Assembly (NCBI GenBank): GCA_902783155.1
Contig: CACZPR010000001.1
Location: 1-42,855 of the forward strand
Reading direction: 5' to 3'
Length of the DNA: 42,855 nucleotides
Source of the DNA: an uncultured Spirochaetaceae bacterium
Lineage (GTDB): Bacteria > Spirochaetota > Spirochaetia > Treponematales > Treponemataceae
Shown in pieces: positions 15,992 through 24,385 of the stretch. A model generated the notes under the pieces. The model did not search any database. It was not told the origin of the DNA and saw only the letters and a program-made list of their open reading frames with translations. The position numbers and the translations under genes were made by a program. Within the stretch, counting starts at the first letter, position 1, and every line of letters starts with the position of its first letter.

Positions 15992-15996
15992 GCATA
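15979..15996. promoter_or_regulatory. Probable MarR operator over the -10 box
   Basis: Perfect 18-bp palindrome TATGCAATATATTGCATA covering the whole -10 box and ending next to the ATG. Position, symmetry and size fit an autoregulatory site for the adjacent MarR protein. Confidence 0.65.
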
Positions 15997-15997
15997 T

Positions 15998-16468
15998 ATG
16001 AAAATAAAGAACGAAGACATTTTGAAAATCGTGCCACCGAGGATGGGACTGTTCGGACTTTTGTTTTCATTTATGAACAGGCTACAGGCAACGGGAGATT
16101 CATTTTACGAGGAGATTACATGCAAACAGTTTTTTCTTCTTGCGTGCATGAATCTCTACAGCAGCGAGCCGCCCACAGCAAACGAACTTGCCGAAACAAT
16201 GGGATGCTCAAGGCAAAATGTGAAGCAGATTTTAGACAGAATTAAAAAAAAAGGACTTCTTGTTTTTAAGCAGGATGAAAATGATAGGCGCAAACAAAGA
16301 ATTTTTAAAACAGAAAAAACAAAAATTCTTGCAAAAAAATATTTACAAAAAGAAACAGAGTTTATGAATCTTCTTTACAACGGTATTTCAGATAAAGAAA
16401 TTCGGGGAGTATATAAAATAATTTCCAAAATGGAAAAAAATATTACAGAGCAGGAGTGTGAAAAATGA
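15998..16468 (+). CDS. MarR-family transcriptional regulator
   Basis: A 156-aa winged-helix regulator. The HTH spans about TANELAETMGCSRQNVKQIL (residues 62-82), the wing has KQDENDRRKQRIFKT, and helical dimerisation segments lie at both ends. An open frame extends 16 codons upstream, but the ATG at 15998 is preferred because a near-perfect promoter ends 6 nt before it. The gene overlaps the next by ATGA, so its job is probably to control the downstream flavodoxin-domain gene and itself, through the 18-bp palindrome. It may also control the divergent metallo-hydrolase operon. Confidence 0.85.
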   Translation: MKIKNEDILKIVPPRMGLFGLLFSFMNRLQATGDSFYEEITCKQFFLLACMNLYSSEPPTANELAETMGCSRQNVKQILDRIKKKGLLVFKQDENDRRKQRIFKTEKTKILAKKYLQKETEFMNLLYNGISDKEIRGVYKIISKMEKNITEQECEK

Positions 16469-16989
16469 AATCAATTGTAATTTACAACAGCCAGACGGGA
16501 TTCACAAAAAAATATGCCGAATGGATTAGCGAATTGGCATCATGCGAGTGTGTGGAGTTCAAGAGTGCGAAAAAATTAAATCTTTTGGATTATGACGCAA
16601 TTGTTTTTGGCTCATGGTGCATGGCCGGAGGAATTACAAAATTGCCATGGTTCAAAAAACAGATTCCAGCTCTTTCATCCGCAGGAAAAAAATTGATTGT
16701 ATACGCCGTTGGTGCAAGCCCCGCAGACAGCCCCGATGTTCCAGTTGCAATGCGCAAAAGTTTTTCTGACGCAGAATGGCCGCTGGTAAAAGTTTTCTAC
16801 TGTCCCGGTGGATTGAACTACGACAAAATGAGCGGTACCTCAAAACTTGGTATGAAAATGCTTTTGAAAATTTTGTCATCAAAAAAAGATCAGACCGAAG
16901 AAGATTTAAAGCAGATAGAAATGATTTCCCACTCCTACGACATCTCCGACAAAAAATATGCGGAAGCTGTTGCAGCCGAATTAAAATAG
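16465..16989 (+). CDS. Flavodoxin-domain protein (HemG-like Flavodoxin_5 type)
   Basis: A 174-aa FMN-binding flavodoxin-fold protein. The phosphate loop is IYNSQTGFTKKYAEW (TGFT instead of the TGNT of short flavodoxins) and GSWCMAGGITKLPWFKK is the next conserved block, as in protoporphyrinogen oxidase-like flavodoxin-domain proteins. It is longer than classical flavodoxin, with a helical C-terminus. The start overlaps the marR stop (ATGA), so translation is coupled. Its electron partner is unknown; a MarR partner suggests a redox or small-phenolic stress response. A strong terminator follows. Confidence 0.82.
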   Translation: MKSIVIYNSQTGFTKKYAEWISELASCECVEFKSAKKLNLLDYDAIVFGSWCMAGGITKLPWFKKQIPALSSAGKKLIVYAVGASPADSPDVPVAMRKSFSDAEWPLVKVFYCPGGLNYDKMSGTSKLGMKMLLKILSSKKDQTEEDLKQIEMISHSYDISDKKYAEAVAAELK

Positions 16990-16996
16990 AATTGAA

Positions 16997-17048
16997 AAAA
17001 AGATTCCTCGGTCTGATTTATTTTAATTGCAGGCTGGGGAATCTTTTT
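16997..17048. terminator. Bidirectional terminator with 19-bp stem
   Basis: AAAAAGATTCCTCGGTCTG (16997-17015) pairs along its full length, with three G-U pairs, with 17030-17048; the loop is 14 nt. A and T runs at the two outer ends let it end transcripts from both the flavodoxin-domain gene and the convergent acyltransferase gene. Confidence 0.88.
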
Positions 17049-17051
17049 CAT

Positions 17052-18068
17052 TCAAACTTTTTGAAAACGCAATGAAATTTTTCTGAACACAACAGATAAA
17101 ATCCGGGCAAATATAAGAGAAAAAATAACCGCCGACAACGGAAGCTGCCATTGAATTATCCGCTCCGAAACATTCCATCCGTACATCAAGTCAGCAAGAA
17201 TTACGATTATCAAAAAATGACACAAATAAATATAAAGCGAATCTTCCCGCCCAAGTTTTGCAAACGGTTTTATAAAACGCGGAGCCTTTGTTTTTAGACT
17301 GAAAACAAAAATGGATGCGGCACAAAGGATTTTAAAAATCTGAGAAATATCAATGTGGCCGATTTTTAAATTCACAGTCACAAACATTCCGAGTGTAGAA
17401 ATTAGGCACAAAAGAATTACTGCAAAATTCGGGAGATTCAAAATCTTTTCTTTTTTTTCCGCAATCAAATAGCCAAGGAGCATCATCGGTAACGCACCGA
17501 CAATCAGATTCGCGCTTATATGCCAGTTTGCGTCATAGGAGTTCACATAAGTCTCAACAACAATCCGGATGATTAAAAAAATCGGTGTCGCAATGTAAAC
17601 CAGTTTTTTAAGATTGAATTTTACAATAAAATAAAAAATAATATACGAATACAGAAGAGCAATCATGAACCACAGCGCGCTTCCATACATAAATTCAAAA
17701 TCACCAAGAAGAATCATTCTGATGTAGAGCTGCGGATTACGGAACTGTCTTGACCATACATTGAACTCGCCTGTTATTTTTGTTTCGACAACAGCAAAAA
17801 TCAAATAAATCACAAGCGTTACGACTGTGATGATTCCGTTTCGTTTAAGGCGTTTCAGAATTTTTTTACACATTACGTCCCTGTCGCCATAACAGGCATA
17901 GCCGCTTATTAAATAAAAAAATCCAACGCCACACACCCCGATTGAAGTCGTAATTTTTCCAATTATTCCCTGAAAAGGAGCATGAACAAGAATCACTCCG
18001 ACAGCCGCAACGAGTTTCCAAAAATCTATAAAACCATTTCTTTCATTTTTATCAAGTACATTCGACAT
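17052..18068 (-). CDS. Acyltransferase 3 family membrane protein
   Basis: A 338-aa integral membrane protein of the Acyltransferase_3 family, whose members transfer acyl groups to sugars or lipids at the envelope. The N-terminus has GFIDFWKLVAAVGVILVHAPF with the conserved His, then GVGFFYLISGYACY; about ten membrane segments follow. ATG 18068 is preferred over an upstream frame running through the neighbouring gene; AGGG lies 9-10 nt away. It is the last gene of a co-directional run and ends next to the 19-bp terminator. Donor and acceptor cannot be predicted. Confidence 0.85.
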   Translation of the reverse strand: MSNVLDKNERNGFIDFWKLVAAVGVILVHAPFQGIIGKITTSIGVCGVGFFYLISGYACYGDRDVMCKKILKRLKRNGIITVVTLVIYLIFAVVETKITGEFNVWSRQFRNPQLYIRMILLGDFEFMYGSALWFMIALLYSYIIFYFIVKFNLKKLVYIATPIFLIIRIVVETYVNSYDANWHISANLIVGALPMMLLGYLIAEKKEKILNLPNFAVILLCLISTLGMFVTVNLKIGHIDISQIFKILCAASIFVFSLKTKAPRFIKPFAKLGREDSLYIYLCHFLIIVILADLMYGWNVSERIIQWQLPLSAVIFSLIFARILSVVFRKISLRFQKV

Positions 18069-18081
18069 AAGTTTTACCCTA

Positions 18082-18627
18082 TTATTTAGTGTTGCAGAAT
18101 CTTTCCACAGTCTCGGTGCTCCAAACATGGACTTCAATATATCGTTCCGGACCAAACGCTCCATCGACATTCCAATTTTGGGGGAGTCCATATTTTTTTA
18201 TTACTTCAACAATTTCTTCGTAGGTGTAAACTTTTTTTCTGTATTCTTTTCCGTCATTTACAAGCGGGCTGAAAGTTGGCATTGAGTCGCCGTAAGTAAA
18301 AGACAAAGTTTTTGTATCAAATTCTTCCACCGGGATTTTTAGATAATCGCTTTGCTCAAACCAGCTTGCAAGCCATGGACAATGTTCCACAACCATGTAA
18401 TAGGGAGAATCTATTTTTACTGTACCGCCTTTTGCCATAAACTCACGCCGCAAAATCGACTCGCAGTTTTTTCTTCGTTCCAGATATTTTTCATCCCTTT
18501 TTGCGCAGAATCCATTTGGTCGTTCCGCATTTATCTGTTTTAAAACAGCTTCCGCTTTTTCGGGGGAAAGAGCCGTTAAACTTTTGAATGGACCTGAGCG
18601 TCTGTCAAAATAGTGGTACAGATACAC
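18082..18627 (-). CDS. Conserved hypothetical protein
   Basis: A 181-aa soluble protein starting at GTG with AAGGA 8 nt upstream. It opens YLYHYFDRRSGPFKSL and contains ALSPEKAEAVLKQIN, MVVEHCPWLASWFEQSDYL and TYEEIVEVIKKYGLPQNW. No signal peptide, membrane segment or catalytic motif is evident. I recognise the style of a protein found in gut clostridia and treponemes but cannot name a family. It is 12 nt downstream of a membrane protein gene and 13 nt upstream of the acyltransferase gene, so it is part of the same operon. Confidence 0.75.
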   Translation of the reverse strand: MYLYHYFDRRSGPFKSLTALSPEKAEAVLKQINAERPNGFCAKRDEKYLERRKNCESILRREFMAKGGTVKIDSPYYMVVEHCPWLASWFEQSDYLKIPVEEFDTKTLSFTYGDSMPTFSPLVNDGKEYRKKVYTYEEIVEVIKKYGLPQNWNVDGAFGPERYIEVHVWSTETVERFCNTK

Positions 18628-18639
18628 AAATGCTTTCCT

Positions 18640-19245
18640 TTATTTCTTTTTTCCAAAATGTATGAACGAAAGAATTCCAATCGGCAAAAAATACGCGCAC
18701 CAGATTACAAGCGCAATAGATCCGCCTTTGCCTGATTCTCCGTTAGACGCATTGGCAAACACTCCGGTCATAGGCATTACAAAACAACTTATGAAAAATA
18801 TTCCGTGCGCAACCATCAGGCCTTTGAGCCATTTTTCAGATTTTGATTTCGCCTCGATTGAAAGACCGATGAAAAAAGTTGAAAGAGCCATCATCCCGTA
18901 GCCGAGCAAATCATAATTGAAAATCAGACCGCAGCGTTTAAAATCCAAAATTGATTTTGCCTGCTCATTAAGATTGTCAAGACGCACGCTTGTGTTCTGC
19001 GCAAAATATACAATCAAAATAAATGTTGCATAAATTGCGGCAAGCACAAGTCCGACATTTGCACTTACACGCCTTTCGCTTTTGCTTTCGTTCTGAAATC
19101 CAGCGGCCATCATAATGTAGCCAATCGGAAGGAACATGCAGACCAAAAACGAACCGAACGTAAAATCCACAATCAAACAAAGTGCAAAAAGAAAAACCGT
19201 CACCGTAACAATTGCGGCTCCAATTTTTGAAATCAATTTATTCAT
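18640..19245 (-). CDS. Conserved membrane protein of unknown function
   Basis: A 201-aa protein with about six membrane segments, for example IVTVTVFLFALCLIVDFTF, FLVCMFLPIGYIMMAAGF and VGLVLAAIYATFILIVYFA, and a basic C-terminus (HFGKKK). A polar stretch FANASNGESGKGG sits before the last segments. No known transporter motif is visible. Its ATG directly abuts the TAG of the AAC(3)-like gene (TAGATG), so translation is coupled. I cannot assign a function. Confidence 0.75.
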   Translation of the reverse strand: MNKLISKIGAAIVTVTVFLFALCLIVDFTFGSFLVCMFLPIGYIMMAAGFQNESKSERRVSANVGLVLAAIYATFILIVYFAQNTSVRLDNLNEQAKSILDFKRCGLIFNYDLLGYGMMALSTFFIGLSIEAKSKSEKWLKGLMVAHGIFFISCFVMPMTGVFANASNGESGKGGSIALVIWCAYFLPIGILSFIHFGKKK

Positions 19246-20034
19246 CTAAGAACGCCCCCTGTTTTTTTCAATCCACGAAACAGAAAAATCAACAAGCTCC
19301 CGCTGATTCATCAAACGCAATTCCGCATTTCCAAGTTTACATTTTTGAACCTGGTGTGCAGATTCAAATGCGGCTCCAATTTCAACAAAATCTTCGCCAT
19401 CAACAAAAAGTGTCTCGTAGGATTTCCAGACGCGCTCTCCATTTTCCATGACCGCACTGTGCTCAACACAATTGTGTTTTCCGGGATAATCCGCACGCAC
19501 ATCGGCAAGGTGGATTGAAGTGTTCTTGTCGTAATCAACACCAATCAGCAGAACGGAACCATTGAGTTTGTAAAGTTTTGCAAGCGGAGAACTTTCGCCA
19601 AAAATGTCTGTCAGTGAATGTGTCTCGGTCAGATACGCGGCATTTTTTCCCCATGCGGCAACAGAACGTGCAGGATGATTTGTTCTAATTGTTCCAGGCC
19701 AAGAACGGAACATTTCAGCAACAGCACCCATCGTGTTTGTCGGAGTAATTTTTTTATCATAGGCCGGCCAGTTTTCGCGGATGATTTCCCAATATTCTTT
19801 TTCAACATCCCAATGCACTCCGGTTTCCGGATCAAGATTTTTCCACGACTGTGTTGGCATCATAATTGTTCCTTCTTCACCGACAGTTTCAATCAGGGCC
19901 TCGATAACAGTCTGCGCACCGCCGCACACATATCCAATTTTTCCAAGCGAAGTATGGACCATAACGCTGTCGCCTTTTTTGAGCCCCACATTTTTAAACG
20001 CTTCTATGATTTCATTTTTTGTAGTTGGTTTCAT
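19246..20034 (-). CDS. AAC(3)-family N-acetyltransferase
   Basis: A 262-aa Antibiotic_NAT-family protein, closer to typical members than the one at 14387-15127. Visible blocks are MVHTSLGKIGYVCGGAQTVI, GTIMMPTQSW, RTNHPARSVAAWG (with the conserved NHP) and LLIGVDYDKNTSIHLAD with the active-site His. It would use acetyl-CoA to modify an amino group. Family membership alone does not show aminoglycoside resistance, since many anaerobe chromosomes carry such genes. GGAG lies upstream of the ATG. It sits between a Pmp3-like gene and a membrane protein gene in a co-directional run. Confidence 0.87.
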   Translation of the reverse strand: MKPTTKNEIIEAFKNVGLKKGDSVMVHTSLGKIGYVCGGAQTVIEALIETVGEEGTIMMPTQSWKNLDPETGVHWDVEKEYWEIIRENWPAYDKKITPTNTMGAVAEMFRSWPGTIRTNHPARSVAAWGKNAAYLTETHSLTDIFGESSPLAKLYKLNGSVLLIGVDYDKNTSIHLADVRADYPGKHNCVEHSAVMENGERVWKSYETLFVDGEDFVEIGAAFESAHQVQKCKLGNAELRLMNQRELVDFSVSWIEKNRGRS

Positions 20035-20066
20035 TTTGTTTTCTCCATATACAATTTTTTATATTT

Positions 20067-20219
20067 TTATTTTCTTGTACTAAAAAGGATTGCCGCAATT
20101 ACTCCGGGAACCCAACCTATGCAGGTCAAAATCGTAGTGAGTAAAATTGCTCCACATCCACAATCCAGGACCGCAAGAGGAGGACATATTATACATAAAA
20201 TTGCTCGTAGACATCCCAT
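20067..20219 (-). CDS. Small Pmp3/YqaE-family membrane protein
   Basis: A 50-aa gene, small enough to be missed by ordinary gene length cut-offs. Translation from ATG 20219 starts MGCLRAILCIICPPLAVLDC and continues with GCGAILLTTILTCIGWVPG and a short STRK tail. This matches the Pmp3/YqaE family: two membrane helices with CPPLAV in the first and LTxxGWxPGxIxA in the second. Eukaryotic Pmp3 influences membrane potential and cation tolerance; bacterial roles are unclear. It is rich in cysteine (six in 50). GGAG lies about 9 nt before the ATG. It lies downstream of nhaC and two GNAT genes, fitting a membrane or ion-stress theme (inference). Confidence 0.85.
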   Translation of the reverse strand: MGCLRAILCIICPPLAVLDCGCGAILLTTILTCIGWVPGVIAAILFSTRK

Positions 20220-20290
20220 TTTTTACACTCCACAAAAGACAAGGTTCAACGTTCAGCATAATAATTATCAGCAGATTTTTCAAGTTAATT

Positions 20291-20758
20291 TCAAGCATTG
20301 ATGGAACTTTGTTTTTCCATGATGTCATAACAAAGATAGTCACCGTAACCTGTTTCGGTAATTACATAATCGCATTCAACATAACCGCGTTTTCTGTAAA
20401 TTGCTTTTGCAGGAAGCGATGCATCCAGAATTATTTTCGCGCTGATTTCGGAAACTTTTTTTTCTGCAAAATCAAGCAATGCCCTGCCGTATCCCTTGTG
20501 TTGAAAATCAGGAAGAACAAAAAGCCTCCCTATTTCATTTTTGGAAATGCTGACAGTTCCAACGTTGATTCCATCCTCGGAAAGAAGAAACACTTTTTGA
20601 TCCAAAATGTCGTCACGTATTTTTTCATCCGAATGGTGGTCCAGAAAAAACTGAACCGCCCCCGCAGGATAATATTTCGGATAGACCGTTTTGATTGTGG
20701 TCCGGACGATTTTTTTTACGTCATCAAAATCTTTTTCCGAAGCAACTTTTATTTCCAT
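20291..20758 (-). CDS. GNAT-family N-acetyltransferase
   Basis: A 155-aa GCN5-type acetyltransferase. The acetyl-CoA loop is visible as FVLPDFQHKGYGRALLDFAE (Q/RxxGxG/A), preceded by strand GRLFV and followed by ILDASLPAKAIYRKRGYVE, which is the usual motif B. The substrate is unknown. The ATG is 1 nt after the stop of the preceding GNAT gene and has only a weak Shine-Dalgarno sequence, so it is probably translationally coupled. It is not a copy of its neighbour; the two are divergent in sequence. Confidence 0.87.
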   Translation of the reverse strand: MEIKVASEKDFDDVKKIVRTTIKTVYPKYYPAGAVQFFLDHHSDEKIRDDILDQKVFLLSEDGINVGTVSISKNEIGRLFVLPDFQHKGYGRALLDFAEKKVSEISAKIILDASLPAKAIYRKRGYVECDYVITETGYGDYLCYDIMEKQSSINA

Positions 20759-20759
20759 T

Positions 20760-21227
20760 TTAAAACTTGTACCTCATGTCAGTGTAGCGATGCTCCTTGT
20801 CCTGGAATCCAATTTTTTTATAGATTGGATAACCGTCTTTCGTTGCGCTCAGGTCGATTCGTCCAAGACCTTTTTCACGTCCATAGTCCACAAGATTTTG
20901 AATCAGTTTTGTGCACAATCCTTTTCCGCGATAATCTGGCTCAGTGTAAACGCTTAGGACTTCACCGTAAAGGCCGTTCAGCAAAACTGAATTTGCAGGC
21001 ATTTCGATTATCAAAAGATATGCAACCGAAACAATGCGCCCGCCATCTTTCGCAACAAAAGCCACCAGCTCCGTCCCAAGTTTGCGTTCAAAATAATCCG
21101 GAAGCTGTTTTTCCATGCACTCTTTTTCATGCTCGCTTACCGAACCGAAATCATCAACCATGTACGCAAGCCTCATGCGAATCAATTCCGGTATGTCTTT
21201 TTTAGTTGCCTGCCCAAACTCAATCAT
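20760..21227 (-). CDS. GNAT-family N-acetyltransferase
   Basis: A 155-aa acetyltransferase. Motif A is EVLSVYTEPDYRGKGLCTKL (RGKG loop), motif B is DLSATKDGYPIYKKIGF. The N-terminus IEFGQATKKDIPELIRMRL is the usual helix-strand opening. GGAG precedes the ATG. The gene is 25 nt behind nhaC and 1 nt before another GNAT gene, so it is part of the same transcript. The target is unknown. Confidence 0.88.
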   Translation of the reverse strand: MIEFGQATKKDIPELIRMRLAYMVDDFGSVSEHEKECMEKQLPDYFERKLGTELVAFVAKDGGRIVSVAYLLIIEMPANSVLLNGLYGEVLSVYTEPDYRGKGLCTKLIQNLVDYGREKGLGRIDLSATKDGYPIYKKIGFQDKEHRYTDMRYKF

Positions 21228-21252
21228 TTTTTCTCCATAAACCCAGCGTCAA

Positions 21253-22758
21253 TCACTTTCCGATTTTTTTTCTTACGATCAGAGAACCGACCAAAAGAAC
21301 CGCTCCGACAATCCAGGAGATAAGTCCGCTTGCGACTATGCCCAGACCTTGCGTCAAACCTGCAACGAGATATGTGACGAACGAAACGGCAACAACGTGG
21401 ATTACATAAGGGAGCTGGCTTGAAACATGGTTCACGTGCTCACATTGCGCACCGGCACTTGCCATGATAGTCGTGTCTGAAATCGGCGAACAATGGTCTC
21501 CTGCAACCGCGCCTGCCATACATGCAGAAATCGAAATGATTCTGAGAGGATCGTCCATGTTCGGGAAAACGGCAATGCAGATTGGAATCAGAATGCCGAA
21601 CGTACCCCATGAAGTACCGGTTGAAAAAGCAAGGAATCCTGCGACTATGAAAATGAGTGCCGGAAGGAACATCTTCACGTGGCTTGCATTTTCCATTATA
21701 CCGGCGACATATTTTGAAGCATCAAGAGAATCTGTCATAGCCTTGAGGGTCCATGCGAGCGAAAGAATCAAAATGGCAGGGACCATCGCCTTGAATCCTT
21801 CGGGCAGACAGGCCATACATGCCTTAAACGAAAGAACCCGGCGCACAAGATAGAAAATGACAGTCAAAATCAATGCAGCCACAGAACCAAGCACAAGACC
21901 GACCGAAGCATCGCTGTTTGCAAAAGCATCGATGAAATTCCTTTTATCTTCGCCGCTTGCAAAAAATCCGCCTGTATAAATCATGCCGACCGTGCAAAGA
22001 ACGATGAGCGAGACAATCGGGAAAATCAAATCAATGACGGTTCCCTTTGTCGTTCTCTCAGTTTTTTCCTCACCAAGATTTTTTTCCTGAGCGAGTTTTT
22101 CGAACTTTGCCATGGAACCGAAATCAAATTTCATTATGACAAGAAGGAACATCATTCCGATTGTAAAGAAGGCATAGAAGTTGAACGGAATAGCCTTGCA
22201 GAAAAGTGCCAGGCCGTTTTCACCCTCGGAAACAAAACCGGCGACCGCAGCAGCCCATGAGCTTATAGGTGCAATGATGCAGATTGGAGCGGCAGTTCCG
22301 TCGATAAGGTATGCAAGTTTTTCGCGGGAAACCTTGTGCTTGTCCGCAACAGGACGCATGACCGAACCTACGGTAAGACAATTGAAATAATCATCGATGA
22401 AGATGAGGATTCCAAGACAGATTGTGGAAATCTGCGCACCGACCTTCGTCTTGATATGTTTTTTCGCCCAATCACCGAACGCAGTGGATCCGCCCGCATT
22501 GTTCATAAGCGCAACCATCGTGCCAAGGACTACAAGGAATACAAGGATTCCCACGTTCCAGCTGTCCGAAAGCTGCTTGATCAGACCGTCCGAAAAAACA
22601 TGATCTAAAAATCCCGTAAAACCCGACTGGGCATCGACAGCGAAAAACACACCGCCGATCAGGATTCCGACAAAAAGAGAAGAATAAACTTCCTTAGTGA
22701 TGAGAGCCAGAGCGATTGCGACAATCGGTGGCACTAGAGACCAGAATGTTCCTGCCAT
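21253..22758 (-). CDS. nhaC: NhaC-family Na+/H+ antiporter
   Basis: A 501-aa polytopic antiporter of the NhaC / YuiF type. It opens with FWSLVPPIVAIALALITKEVYSS and carries ILIFIDDYFNCLTVGSVMRP with the acidic pair typical of the family, DGTAAPICIIAPISSWAA, FSTGTSWGTFGILIPI and AVAGDHCSPISDTTIM. About eleven to twelve membrane spans. It would exchange Na+ (or an organic acid) for H+ and support pH or sodium homeostasis. AAGGA precedes the ATG. It is the first gene of a leftward run through GNATs, Pmp3 and AAC(3). Confidence 0.92.
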   Translation of the reverse strand: MAGTFWSLVPPIVAIALALITKEVYSSLFVGILIGGVFFAVDAQSGFTGFLDHVFSDGLIKQLSDSWNVGILVFLVVLGTMVALMNNAGGSTAFGDWAKKHIKTKVGAQISTICLGILIFIDDYFNCLTVGSVMRPVADKHKVSREKLAYLIDGTAAPICIIAPISSWAAAVAGFVSEGENGLALFCKAIPFNFYAFFTIGMMFLLVIMKFDFGSMAKFEKLAQEKNLGEEKTERTTKGTVIDLIFPIVSLIVLCTVGMIYTGGFFASGEDKRNFIDAFANSDASVGLVLGSVAALILTVIFYLVRRVLSFKACMACLPEGFKAMVPAILILSLAWTLKAMTDSLDASKYVAGIMENASHVKMFLPALIFIVAGFLAFSTGTSWGTFGILIPICIAVFPNMDDPLRIISISACMAGAVAGDHCSPISDTTIMASAGAQCEHVNHVSSQLPYVIHVVAVSFVTYLVAGLTQGLGIVASGLISWIVGAVLLVGSLIVRKKIGK

Positions 22759-22842
22759 ATATAAATTCCTTTTGCCGTATTTTAAAGCATATCAAAACTT
22801 ATGTCCACACAGGAAAAATCTGGCAATAGAAATATACAAGGA

Positions 22843-23436
22843 TTAAAACCAATAGAAATCCATTGTCCGCACGCTTTTCTTTTTTGTGTTGAAATCATAA
22901 AAAATCAAAAGTATTCCGTTGTTGTACAGCTCTTCAATGGTACCCCACTTGTAATGCGAAACGGTTATCTGCAACGGAACGTCCATATTTTTTTGCTTCT
23001 GTTCTTCAATTTCCGCCGCAGTCTTGGAATCAAGGACAGCTATTTTTGCTGCATGAACAGGCTTATCATAAACTTCACCGACAGTCAAGGAAGCCAGCAG
23101 ATTGCCGTCCTCATAAACCGAAAACAACGCCGTTCTTTCAGTGTAATCAGATTGAATAAGTCCGTCAGCACCGCCGTCATCAAGAATACAATAATAACCG
23201 TCGTCGGAAACAAGCGCATAGCGTGTCCATCTTGGAATCTGCCATTTTAGTTCCGCACTGTCAGGACCATGGATTTCATAACAAGATGTCATATGTTCTT
23301 CAGCATTGCATGACAGGAAAAATTTTCCGTTCTTTGAATAAACGGTATAATCATCAGGATCCAAAAGCGGTTCATCGGCCGCAAGCGGAATCAACAGCGC
23401 CAATAAAAAAAATCCGGTTAAAAAAAGCTCTTTCAT
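22843..23436 (-). CDS. Secreted hypothetical protein
   Basis: A 197-aa protein with a clear signal peptide (MKELFLTGFFLLALLIPLAA, cleaved before DEP), so it is probably periplasmic. The mature part is beta-rich and acidic: YTVYSKNGKFFLSCN, YALVSDDGYYCILDDGG and ENG-type turns suggest a propeller- or sandwich-like fold. I do not recognise a family. GGGGGAG precedes the ATG. It is separated from the homocysteine methyltransferase by 30 nt in the same direction and could be the end of that operon. Confidence 0.72.
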   Translation of the reverse strand: MKELFLTGFFLLALLIPLAADEPLLDPDDYTVYSKNGKFFLSCNAEEHMTSCYEIHGPDSAELKWQIPRWTRYALVSDDGYYCILDDGGADGLIQSDYTERTALFSVYEDGNLLASLTVGEVYDKPVHAAKIAVLDSKTAAEIEEQKQKNMDVPLQITVSHYKWGTIEELYNNGILLIFYDFNTKKKSVRTMDFYWF

Positions 23437-23466
23437 TTTCTGCTCCCCCGCGCAACCATTTTTAAT

Positions 23467-24384
23467 CTACAGTTTTTCTGCAAGACATTCAATGTGCCTG
23501 TCATCGGTACCGCAGCATCCTCCCCAAATTTTAATCGGGACAATTTCGGAAAGATGAATCATGTCATCTGCAAAATCTTTTGGAGAAGATGTTTTTAAAT
23601 CAACCGAACCATCAAGCTCCGCATAAGAAAGCGGCGATGTGTTTGCCTGAATTCCGCGGAATCTTTTTTGCACGGCTGCATTTTGATTGAACGGCTGTGA
23701 CAGTGCTTCAAAAAGAATTTTCGGATGCACGCAATTCGTCATATAACATAGCGGTTTGTTCCGGGTGTTTTCATCGATATAAGTGATTGCATCAGAAATT
23801 TTCGTTCCGTCAATCAGCTTTCCGTTTTTTTGAATCGTAAAACTGATTATATATGGAAGATTTGTTTCATCCGCAGCTTTTGCAAGTCCGGCAGCTTCAA
23901 AAAGTGACGGCATAATTCCTGCGTACAGAAAATCTACGCCCGCATCAAGAAAATGTCCGCACGTCCATTTGTGAAAATCATAAGCCTCTTTTTCAGGCAA
24001 AGCCCCATCGGCAGTGTAGGCATCTCCCTTGCAGCCCATCAGTCCGCCGACAAACATTTTTGCCCCGGATTTTTTTTGAATCTCACGAAGAAAATCAACG
24101 TTGTCCGAAATTATTTTTTTAGAAAAATCAGAAGACGCAATTCTTTCACGGTTCGCACGCCTGGTCGGAGTCGTTGCAACAAACGGAAGATTAAATCTTT
24201 TTGCAATATCGATGTAGCCGCCCCACAACTCGGAAAGCGCATTTCTTCCGGCCTGACTGTAAACAAGGGAAGCCATCGCAACATTGTCATCAAAAGAAAT
24301 GTGATATTCCCTTTTCAGACGTTCGCCCAACGCACCTTCCATCAAAATGTTTTCGTGCTGATTGAAACATTCAACAAAAGTCAT
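23467..24384 (-). CDS. Homocysteine S-methyltransferase family protein
   Basis: A 305-aa zinc-dependent methyltransferase of the homocysteine S-methyltransferase (MmuM-like) family. The zinc-binding cysteines are the two in GGCCGTDDRHI near the C-terminus and the one in YMTNCVHPKIL. EGALGERL near the N-terminus matches the family's DGGLGT-like opening. It would make methionine from homocysteine with a donor such as S-methylmethionine; the donor is not determined. The ATG is 1 nt behind the S66 peptidase stop, so the two form an operon. Confidence 0.85.
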   Translation of the reverse strand: MTFVECFNQHENILMEGALGERLKREYHISFDDNVAMASLVYSQAGRNALSELWGGYIDIAKRFNLPFVATTPTRRANRERIASSDFSKKIISDNVDFLREIQKKSGAKMFVGGLMGCKGDAYTADGALPEKEAYDFHKWTCGHFLDAGVDFLYAGIMPSLFEAAGLAKAADETNLPYIISFTIQKNGKLIDGTKISDAITYIDENTRNKPLCYMTNCVHPKILFEALSQPFNQNAAVQKRFRGIQANTSPLSYAELDGSVDLKTSSPKDFADDMIHLSEIVPIKIWGGCCGTDDRHIECLAEKL

Positions 24385-24385
24385 T

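Noticed and set aside
14387-20034. Two AAC(3)-family genes as aminoglycoside resistance genes
   Set aside because: Family membership alone is not evidence of resistance; many anaerobe chromosomes carry such proteins, and no resistance-gene mobile context is present.
20147-21205. 352-aa plus-strand open frame opposite the GNAT genes
   Set aside because: Basic, phenylalanine-rich antisense translation of two clear GNAT genes; no Shine-Dalgarno or domain.
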